This document shows positions 14,270 to 20,421 of a stretch of DNA of 20,421 nucleotides, in pieces. The notes below the pieces were generated by a model. The model was given only the letters and a program-made list of their open reading frames with translations, did no database searches and was not told the DNA's origin. Source of the DNA: an uncultured Campylobacter sp. (GTDB taxonomy: Bacteria > Campylobacterota > Campylobacteria > Campylobacterales > Campylobacteraceae); the NCBI GenBank assembly GCA_937990735.1, contig CALKQT010000004.1:1-20421 (forward strand). The letters run 5' to 3'. The first letter of the stretch is position 1. Every line of letters begins with the position of its first letter. Position numbers and translations under genes: made by a program.

Positions 14270-15313
14270 ATGGACGAGGGAAAGAAAAAGACGCTGGATG
14301 CGGCGCTAAAATCGATCGACAAGGCTTTCGGCAAGGGCACACTTGTGCGACTAGGCGATAAGCAGGTCGAGCCGATAGACGCCATCTCTACGGGCTCTGT
14401 GGGGCTTGACATCGCGCTTGGTATCGGCGGCGTGCCGAAGGGGCGTATCATCGAGGTTTACGGGCCGGAGAGCTCGGGCAAGACGACGCTCACGCTTCAC
14501 ATCATCGCCGAGTGCCAAAAGGCGGGCGGAATTTGCGCATTCGTAGACGCCGAACACGCGCTTGACGTCAAATATGCTTCAAATTTAGGCGTCGATACCG
14601 ACAATCTCTACGTCTCTCAGCCCGACTTCGGCGAGCAGGCGCTCGATATCGTAGAAACCCTGGCAAAAAGCGGCGCGATCGATCTTATCGTCGTAGATAG
14701 CGTCGCCGCGCTCACGCCGAAAAACGAGATCGAGGGCGACATGGGCGATCAGCACGTGGGGCTTCAGGCGCGACTTATGAGCCAAGCGCTGCGCAAGCTC
14801 GCGGGCGTCGTGCATAAGATGAATACGACGGTGATATTTATCAATCAGATCCGCATGAAGATCGGCGCGATGGGCTACGGCACGCCAGAGACGACGACCG
14901 GCGGAAATGCGCTTAAATTTTACGCTTCGGTGCGCATCGACATACGCAAGATCGCTACTTTGAAACAAAATGAAGAGAGTATCGGCAACCGCGCCAAGGT
15001 CAAAGTCGTGAAAAACAAAGTGGCGCCGCCGTTTAAGATCGCGGAATTTGACATAATGTTCGGTAAGGGTATCAGCAAGGTGGGCGAGTTGATCGATTAC
15101 GGCGTCAAGCTCGACATCGTCGATAAAAGCGGCGCATGGTTCAGCTACGGCGATACGAAGCTAGGTCAAGGGCGCGAAAACGCTAAAATTTATCTAGAGA
15201 ATAACCCTGCCGTCGCTGAAGAGATCACGGCAAAGATCCGCGAGCAGATGGGTAGCGTAAATTTCAGCGCAGACGCGGACGATGAAGAAAATTTACAAAG
15301 TGGAGATGAATAA
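14270..15313 (+). CDS. recA: Recombinase RecA
   Basis: RecA forms the nucleoprotein filament on single-stranded DNA for homologous recombination and repair. The 347-residue protein has Walker A GPESSGKT (65-72), Walker B LIVVD (139-143), the loop-1 region EGDMGDQHVGLQARLMSQALRK in parts at about 154-175, and loop 2 around IRMKIGAMGYGTPETTTGGNALKFY (about 195-219). The tail is acidic (DADDEE). It agrees closely with Campylobacter RecA throughout. I start at ATG 14270, with AAGGAA four bases upstream. A longer frame from GTG at 14246 has no ribosome-binding site and adds residues absent in the family. The stop TAA shares its last A with the eno ATG (TAATG), the recA-eno neighbourhood known from Campylobacter. 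Confidence 0.97.
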   Translation: MDEGKKKTLDAALKSIDKAFGKGTLVRLGDKQVEPIDAISTGSVGLDIALGIGGVPKGRIIEVYGPESSGKTTLTLHIIAECQKAGGICAFVDAEHALDVKYASNLGVDTDNLYVSQPDFGEQALDIVETLAKSGAIDLIVVDSVAALTPKNEIEGDMGDQHVGLQARLMSQALRKLAGVVHKMNTTVIFINQIRMKIGAMGYGTPETTTGGNALKFYASVRIDIRKIATLKQNEESIGNRAKVKVVKNKVAPPFKIAEFDIMFGKGISKVGELIDYGVKLDIVDKSGAWFSYGDTKLGQGRENAKIYLENNPAVAEEITAKIREQMGSVNFSADADDEENLQSGDE

Positions 15314-15400
15314 TGATTTATATCGAAGATGTTTATGCGATAGAAGTACTAGATAGCCGTGGCAACCCGACTGTCGAGGCGGATGTGTTTCTGTCTGACG
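15313..15400. other. Junction between Campylobacter-type and CPR-type sequence
   Basis: Left of this point all genes are Campylobacter-like. Right of it all are Patescibacteria-like. The eno start overlapping recA is what a Campylobacter recA-eno pair would have. From about codon 21 on (VEADVFLSDGSVGRAMVPSG) the enolase is no longer Campylobacter-like. The bases for DSRGNPT (15352-15372), nearly invariant in enolases, are the probable switch. See findings. Confidence 0.8.
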
Positions 15401-16593
15401 GCAGTGTTGGCCGAGCAATGGTACCTTCGGGTGCTTCGACCGGCTCGGGTGAGGCATTAGAGCTTCGTGATGGTGATGCCAACTATTACAACGGCAAGGG
15501 GGTGATGAAAGCAGTACATAATATCAACCAACAGATTCGCGATCACCTCATAGACAGCACAGCTGAACAAAACACGGTGGATCAAACGATGATTGATCTG
15601 GATGGTACGGAAAATAAGTCAAATCTGGGTGCGAACGCAATTCTTGCGGTGTCTATGGCAACAGCAAAAGCAATGACACGAGCAAAGCGTGTTCATTTTT
15701 ACGAATATATTGCAAGTCTCGCTGGCACACAGGAGATTATGTCGCTACCAATGCCAATGATGAACGTAATGAACGGTGGCGCACATGCGGATTGGAGTAC
15801 CGACTTTCAAGAATATATGCTAATGCCACTAGGTGCGACCAATATTTTCGATGCAGTGCGCATGGGGGCTGAGACTTTTCACGCGCTGAAAAAAGTTTTG
15901 AAAGAGCGCGGTTATGCAACGACTGTAGGTGACGAGGGTGGTTATGCGCCTCGTGTTAAAGACGGAAATAATGAACCACTTGAGTGTATTAAATTAGCAA
16001 TTGAAGCAGCTGGATACAAGCCTGGTGAAGATATTGCAATTGCTATGGACATTGCTTCTTCTGAATTCTATAAAGATGGACGCTACCAGATTAAAACCAC
16101 GGACGAAACTAAATCTTCAGAGGAGATGATCGAATGGTATAGCTGGATTCTAAATAACTATCCAGTAGTTTCGATTGAAGACGGTCTGGCAGAAAACGAC
16201 TGGGAAGGCTGGAAAATTTTAACGAAGAAGCTTGGTGACCGCGTACAACTCGTGGGCGACGACTTATTTGTGACAAATACCAAACTTTTGCGCCGAGGAA
16301 TTGAGGAAAAGGCTGGCAATGCGATTTTGATCAAGCCAAACCAGATCGGTTCGTTATCTGAAACAATTGACGCAGTGATGATGGCGAAAAAGAATGGCTT
16401 TAATACGATTATTTCCCACCGTTCGGGCGAGACTGAAGATAATTCCATCGCACATCTGGCAGTTGGTCTCGGAGCAGGACAGATCAAGACTGGTTCCCTT
16501 TCACGCTCAGAACGCATTGCGAAATACAATGAGCTGATGCGTATTGCAGAAGACAATCCAGAACTTCATCTAATGAATCCGTTTAATAGATAA
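15313..16593 (+). CDS. eno: Enolase (probably chimeric in its first ~20 codons)
   Basis: Interconverts 2-phosphoglycerate and phosphoenolpyruvate in glycolysis. The 426-residue protein is complete, and its catalytic residues fall at E. coli-like positions. H158 and E167 lie in GGAHADWSTDFQEYM, E208 in VGDEGGYAP, D246 in MDIAS, E289 in SIEDGL, D316 in GDDLFVTN and K341 in IKPNQIG. H369-R370-S371 and K392 in GQIKTGSLSR complete the set. Beyond about residue 20 the sequence is of the CPR/Saccharibacteria kind. The first residues (MIYIEDVYAIEV), with the start codon overlapping the recA stop, fit a Campylobacter enolase. No own promoter or ribosome-binding site typical of the right-hand genome is visible. 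If the join is artificial, this exact protein does not exist in either organism. Confidence 0.93.
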   Translation: MIYIEDVYAIEVLDSRGNPTVEADVFLSDGSVGRAMVPSGASTGSGEALELRDGDANYYNGKGVMKAVHNINQQIRDHLIDSTAEQNTVDQTMIDLDGTENKSNLGANAILAVSMATAKAMTRAKRVHFYEYIASLAGTQEIMSLPMPMMNVMNGGAHADWSTDFQEYMLMPLGATNIFDAVRMGAETFHALKKVLKERGYATTVGDEGGYAPRVKDGNNEPLECIKLAIEAAGYKPGEDIAIAMDIASSEFYKDGRYQIKTTDETKSSEEMIEWYSWILNNYPVVSIEDGLAENDWEGWKILTKKLGDRVQLVGDDLFVTNTKLLRRGIEEKAGNAILIKPNQIGSLSETIDAVMMAKKNGFNTIISHRSGETEDNSIAHLAVGLGAGQIKTGSLSRSERIAKYNELMRIAEDNPELHLMNPFNR

Positions 16594-16601
16594 ATTAGAC
16601 T

Positions 16602-16627
16602 AAAAAGCCACTTTCGGGTGGCTTTTT
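16602..16627. terminator. Bidirectional terminator between eno and ligA
   Basis: AAAAAGCCAC (16602-16611) and GTGGCTTTTT (16618-16627) form a perfect 10-bp stem around TTTCGG. A-run and T-run on the two sides make it work in both directions, for the convergent genes eno (+) and ligA (-). It is a far more compact terminator than any in the left part. Confidence 0.85.
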
Positions 16628-16667
16628 GTTATTCAGACGTCTCCGATAGGTTGACAAATCTGTTTGT

Positions 16668-18713
16668 TTACAAAGTTTCACCAACCAATTGCAAAAACGC
16701 ATCTTCATGTAAAACCGGGATGCCAAACTTTTCAGCTTTGGTAGTTTTACTGACGCCAGGTTTTTCGCCAACAATCAACGCGGTAGTGGTTTTTGTGACG
16801 GAGCCAGTGACAGTAGCACCCAGGGCGCGGAGCTTTTCTTCTGCCTGTTCACGCCCCATCGATGCAAGTGTGCCTGAGACGACATAGCTTTTACCGGCTA
16901 ACGGCTGGCTAGCCTGGTCTTTAAAGTATGGTTTGACGCCCAATTCTTGCATGTATGAAAGCTGCGCCAAGTTATCCTCATCAGCGAAGTAGGCTAAAAT
17001 CGATTCGGCGACCACCTGTCCAATATCTGGGATAGAAAGCAAATCATCAGCCGTAGCATTGATGAGTGCGTCGAGAGACTGAAAGTAATTGGCAAGAGAA
17101 ATTGAAGTTTGCACGCCAACATGACGAATCCCGAGGGCAGTGATGAATTTATTAAGTGGCATAGATTTAGATTTTTCAATGGCGTCGATTAACTTTTTTG
17201 CAGAAAGCTCACCAAAACGCTCGAGCTTGGCGACCTGAGTGATATCAAGTCGATATAAGTCCGAAAGACTTTTAACTAATCCCGAATCAACCAAGAGGTT
17301 GACGTTTTTCTCGCCGAGTCCCTCGATATTTAGAGCGGGTTTACTAGCATAATATTCGATTGAGCGCTTGAGAATGAGGTTGGAGTCAAGCCCCTTAACA
17401 CGATAAACTACTTCACCTTTTGGTCGAACAAATTCGAGGTCTGGGTACTGTTTTTTGAGAGCCTCTTGATAATCAAAAGCAGCCGAATCTTCCGGACGCA
17501 GCGAAACAAGAACCTCCTTGATTTGGGGGATGATGTCGCCAGCCTTGTAAATTATTACGGTGTCGCCAATGCGCAGACCGAGACGAACAATTTCGTCTGC
17601 GTTATGTAAAGTAGCATGACGAACCACACTTCCTGCCACCTCAACCGGATCAAAAATGGCGACTGGCGTGGCAGCGCCGGTACGTCCAATCGAAATAACG
17701 ATGTCACGAACCTTAGTAGTGACCTCTTCCGCAGGGTACTTAAAAGCCACGGCGGCACGTGGGGTTTTTCCGATAATCCCAAGGTCTTGATACACTTTAC
17801 GATCATTGATTTTAATAACCATGCCGTCGGTACCAAACGGAAGGCTCTCTCGAATTTGACCAAGATGATGGATTTCGGCAATTACCTGATCAAGTGAATC
17901 AAAGGTCTGGTCTTGCATGGAAGTTTGAAAACCAAACTCGCGAATAGTTTGATAGGCAAGCTGATTAGTAGCCAAATTTGGCGTGACGAGATCATAAGCC
18001 ATAAAACGCAGCGGTCTAGAGGCGGCAATTTTAGGATCAAGTTGACGGATGGAACCAGCTGCAAGATTTCTAGGATTCGCAAACGGTTTTTCTCCCTGTT
18101 CAAGCTGGCGCTGATTGATTTTAGTAAAATCATCTTTAAAAATAATCACTTCGCCGCGCACTTCAACCTCTTCTGGGATAGTTTTAGGATCTCCTTTTAG
18201 CCTGAGGGGGACATTATTGATGGTGCGCACATTCATTGTGACATCCTCGCCAACTAGACCATCACCACGAGTGACGGCTTGCTCTAATACTCCGCTATGA
18301 TAATGCAAGGACATAGCCAGCCCGTCCATTTTAATATCAGTAAAATAAGTAAATTTAGTATCAGGGCTGACAAGCTTATAATTCCTTGCTGCCCAATCGC
18401 GAACTTCTGCCTCCGAAAATACGTCGGCAAGAGAAATCATCCTAGCTTTATGAGTCACTTTCTGAAATTTATCTAAGGGTTTGCCAGCCACGCGTTGCGT
18501 AGGCGAATCTGGAGTAATAAATTCAGGATAAGCCGCTTCGAGCAAGGCCAGTTCATGTTTGAGCGAGTCGGCAGCAGATTCAGACATGATGGAGCGATCA
18601 AGGACGTGATACTGAAAGCGATATTCATTGATGAGTTCGCGCAGTTTTTCAATGCGCTCCTTAACTTCAGCCTTGGTTTGATGTGTTTTCTGGAGATGAT
18701 TGGTGGAGTCCAT
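16668..18713 (-). CDS. ligA: NAD-dependent DNA ligase LigA, without zinc-finger cysteines
   Basis: LigA seals nicks during replication and repair with NAD as AMP donor. The 681-residue protein runs in family order. It has domain Ia (about 15-85), adenylation domain with active lysine K128 in DIKMDG, OB fold (about 325-405), zinc-finger region (about 415-450), four helix-hairpin-helix motifs (about 455-590) and BRCT (about 602-681). Supporting motifs are VTRGDGLVGEDV, EVRGEV, ANPRNLAAGSIRQ and FKYPAEE. Odd points: there is no cysteine anywhere, so the four zinc-binding cysteines of E. coli LigA (408, 411, 426, 432) are all absent although the segment is otherwise alignable. Two NMN-contacting residues of domain Ia also differ (E. 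coli D32 is E45, Y35 is A48 here). The ATG overlaps the upstream stop by one base (TAATG), so it is translationally coupled to the membrane-protein gene. Confidence 0.95.
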   Translation of the reverse strand: MDSTNHLQKTHQTKAEVKERIEKLRELINEYRFQYHVLDRSIMSESAADSLKHELALLEAAYPEFITPDSPTQRVAGKPLDKFQKVTHKARMISLADVFSEAEVRDWAARNYKLVSPDTKFTYFTDIKMDGLAMSLHYHSGVLEQAVTRGDGLVGEDVTMNVRTINNVPLRLKGDPKTIPEEVEVRGEVIIFKDDFTKINQRQLEQGEKPFANPRNLAAGSIRQLDPKIAASRPLRFMAYDLVTPNLATNQLAYQTIREFGFQTSMQDQTFDSLDQVIAEIHHLGQIRESLPFGTDGMVIKINDRKVYQDLGIIGKTPRAAVAFKYPAEEVTTKVRDIVISIGRTGAATPVAIFDPVEVAGSVVRHATLHNADEIVRLGLRIGDTVIIYKAGDIIPQIKEVLVSLRPEDSAAFDYQEALKKQYPDLEFVRPKGEVVYRVKGLDSNLILKRSIEYYASKPALNIEGLGEKNVNLLVDSGLVKSLSDLYRLDITQVAKLERFGELSAKKLIDAIEKSKSMPLNKFITALGIRHVGVQTSISLANYFQSLDALINATADDLLSIPDIGQVVAESILAYFADEDNLAQLSYMQELGVKPYFKDQASQPLAGKSYVVSGTLASMGREQAEEKLRALGATVTGSVTKTTTALIVGEKPGVSKTTKAEKFGIPVLHEDAFLQLVGETL

Positions 18714-19756
18714 TATTTTTTCTCTTTTTTCCTTTTCCTCTCAACTTTTACTGGATAAAAATCATCTTTGTAGTCGAGAAGTTGACGATAAAATAGATAA
18801 GCATAGATAGAGATAAAGACAAAGGAAAAAACCGTGGTGACGAGCAAAACAAACGGAACAAACGGTATGCCAATGTCGGCAAGCCAGGGGAAGGCACCTT
18901 TGATGAGGATATCTAGTAAAATAGCTGGCAATACCACAACGATATAATTGAGGGCTATACAGAAAATCAGATAGATGATGCGAATCAGGAAGCGGATTCG
19001 ACGGCCGGCGATAAGATTTCTGGCAGTTTCAATCGCGGTGAGTGGATAGAGGCCTGGAGCAGAGACAGCGATAAGTCCCATAACAGAACTGGAAGTAAGA
19101 TGAATACTGAGAAGGCTCATGAGGCTGGCAAAAATAAAGTAGACCAAGGCGTAGAACGGAGTTTTGAGAAATTCGGTAGAAACAGCAGCTTGATAGGTGA
19201 TGATGACGAGCATGATGGGGATGAGCTCGACAAAGATAATCAGAGCGACAAAGAAAGTTGAAACGAGCGGCGACATCGCATTATAAAGTCCGTCACGCAT
19301 TTTAGGCTTATGGCCAGCAAGAAGATGACGTGTGAGATAGATAGAAACCAGCCAAGTGATTAAAAATAGGAGAATGGCAAAAATCTTCTGAGCATCATTC
19401 ATATTAGTCAAACCGCCCGTAGTGACGGTACCAATGAGAGTGAGACCGGCACGACCGAGATTGCCGAGACGTCCTTTAACTAATTCTTTATTGGTAGCAT
19501 CGACGGATTTTTTGAATTCGACAAAGGTCGATTCAGCCATCAGTCCAACCAGAAGAACATAAAGTAAGACGACTAAACCAATCAACGGCAAAAAGATTTT
19601 CCAGTTTTGACGAATAATTCTGAGAGTAGCCGCAGCGTGCGCCATGAGACCTGGCGTCTCGGTTTTTCGCTCATAATCTTCTCGGTATGATCGCCTAAAT
19701 GAACAGTGCAACTTGATCCGCCCGGTATTTTTCTCATTTTTATTATTTTTTGCCAC
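18713..19756 (-). CDS. Multi-span membrane protein of unknown function
   Basis: I do not recognise the function. The 347-residue protein has a basic cytoplasmic N-terminus (about 1-50, many Lys/Arg), about six membrane helices (roughly 53-73, 123-143, 165-187, 201-222, 256-285, 297-323) and a Lys/Arg-rich tail (VERKRKKEKK). The segment GLYPLTAIETARNLIAGRR (235-253) looks like the loop motif of YciC-like or glycerophosphodiesterase-associated membrane domains, which is a weak hint only. The start is GTG at 19756, with GGAG about eight bases upstream. It lies 30 bases after htpX and shares one base with ligA, so the three form an operon. Similar proteins are probably restricted to CPR bacteria, though I could not check. 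Confidence 0.8.
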   Translation of the reverse strand: MAKNNKNEKNTGRIKLHCSFRRSYREDYERKTETPGLMAHAAATLRIIRQNWKIFLPLIGLVVLLYVLLVGLMAESTFVEFKKSVDATNKELVKGRLGNLGRAGLTLIGTVTTGGLTNMNDAQKIFAILLFLITWLVSIYLTRHLLAGHKPKMRDGLYNAMSPLVSTFFVALIIFVELIPIMLVIITYQAAVSTEFLKTPFYALVYFIFASLMSLLSIHLTSSSVMGLIAVSAPGLYPLTAIETARNLIAGRRIRFLIRIIYLIFCIALNYIVVVLPAILLDILIKGAFPWLADIGIPFVPFVLLVTTVFSFVFISIYAYLFYRQLLDYKDDFYPVKVERKRKKEKK

Positions 19757-19786
19757 TTTTATCTCCAGAATGTTTTGTTGTTTTAA

Positions 19787-20421
19787 TTAAAAACTAAATT
19801 TGGCGTGTTCAAGACGCTCAATTCTCTTTTCAATAGGCGGATGAGTACTAAAAAGATTGACAGCTTGTTTTCTTAAGGGTGAACTGATAAACATAGCCTC
19901 GGTGGCAGCGTTTTGTCTAAGCATTGGTCTGGAATGTTCCTCTAATTTTTTCAAGGCAGAAATCATACCTTCAGGGAAACGAGTAATTTCAACGGCACTA
20001 ATATCCGCCAAATATTCACGCTCGCGCGAGACAGCCATCTGGGCAATGCTGGCTGCCAGCGGAGCAAAGATTGCGGTAAAAATAATCATAAACAGACCAA
20101 CTGGACTATTTTCTTCATCATTTTTTCTAGAGAAGCGCATCATTCTAAAGCCAACATCAGAGAGAAAACCGATGATACAGACCAGCGCAAAGGCGATGGC
20201 GGAAACTCTAATGTCATAGTTTTTAACATGAGACAATTCGTGGGCCATCACAGCAGTTAATTCCTTATCATCCATGATGTCGATTAACCCAGAAGTAGCG
20301 GCGACAATAGCATGATCGGGATCGCGACCGGTAGCAAAGGCGTTTGGAGCGGGATCGTTGATAACATAGACCTCTGGCATCGGCAGACCGGCAGTAATCG
20401 TGAGATTTTCGACGATATTAT
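19787..20421 (-). CDS. htpX: HtpX-like zinc metalloprotease, cut by the window edge
   Basis: A membrane-bound M48 peptidase for quality control of inner-membrane proteins. Only the C-terminal 210 or so residues lie in the window, and the frame is open through 20421 (NIVENLTITAGLP before the first internal Met). The zinc site is HELSH in AVMAHELSHVKNYD, and the third ligand is the first Glu of the SREREYLAD segment. Two membrane helices follow the active site (about residues 60-80 and 90-115 of the visible part). The substrate-entry segment PEVYVINDPAPNAFATGRDP is typical of HtpX. It is the first visible gene of the htpX, membrane protein, ligA operon. Confidence 0.92.
   Translation of the reverse strand, partial: NIVENLTITAGLPMPEVYVINDPAPNAFATGRDPDHAIVAATSGLIDIMDDKELTAVMAHELSHVKNYDIRVSAIAFALVCIIGFLSDVGFRMMRFSRKNDEENSPVGLFMIIFTAIFAPLAASIAQMAVSREREYLADISAVEITRFPEGMISALKKLEEHSRPMLRQNAATEAMFISSPLRKQAVNLFSTHPPIEKRIERLEHAKFSF

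Noticed and set aside
15313..20421. Natural transfer of a Saccharibacteria segment into Campylobacter as the main reading
   Set aside because: No mobile element, integrase or repeat at the join. The switch lies in the most conserved part of eno, and the foreign genes are housekeeping genes the host must already have. A chimera is simpler.
1..20421. tRNA, rRNA, CRISPR array, insertion sequence, prophage
   Set aside because: No cloverleaf-like segments, regularly spaced repeats, transposase or phage proteins were found on either strand.

Overview
The window is a two-part sequence. Positions 1 to about 15,350 look like a Campylobacter of the higher-GC oral type (C. gracilis/showae/rectus-like). 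FolE, NifS/NifU, MurB, MqnD and RecA all read as Campylobacter proteins, the word AAATTT/AAATTTT is everywhere, and promoters are T-rich tracts ending in a TATAAT-like -10. From about 15,350 to the right edge the proteins (enolase, NAD-dependent DNA ligase, a six-span membrane protein, HtpX) and the base composition look like a Patescibacteria/CPR genome, most like Saccharibacteria (TM7). I judged both halves from recalled protein families, not from a search.

Layout. 1-279: two back-to-back hairpin terminators and a possible leftover C-terminus of a TonB-dependent receptor (minus strand). 280-3180 (+): folE, then the iron-sulfur pair nifS-nifU, preceded by an 8-bp leader hairpin and ended by an intrinsic terminator. 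3560-8932 (-): an iron- or haem-uptake locus read in the order chaN-like lipoprotein, exbB, exbD, tonB, then a TonB-dependent outer-membrane receptor whose -10 lies inside a Fur-box-like site. 9242-10030 (+): a solitary PEB1-like amino-acid-binding protein. 10643-11356 (-): an exported tandem rhodanese. 11700-12491 (-): murB. 13092-13988 (-): mqnD of the futalosine menaquinone pathway. 14270-15313 (+): recA, overlapping the eno start codon by one base.

The break. recA runs into an eno start codon in a spacing natural for Campylobacter, but within about 20 codons the enolase becomes a non-Campylobacter protein. The switch falls at the highly conserved DSRGNPT segment. The rest is a complete saccharibacterial-looking block: eno with a strong convergent terminator, then ligA, a membrane protein and htpX transcribed toward it. 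An assembly or template chimera at a short shared eno sequence is the simplest explanation. Lateral transfer is possible but would have to replace housekeeping genes.

How the genes work together. ExbB/ExbD/TonB energise the outer-membrane receptor, and the ChaN-like lipoprotein probably handles haem or an iron chelate. NifS/NifU build iron-sulfur clusters. In the right block, LigA is notable for having no cysteine at all, so the usual four-cysteine zinc finger is absent. I saw no tRNA, rRNA, CRISPR array, insertion sequence or phage gene.
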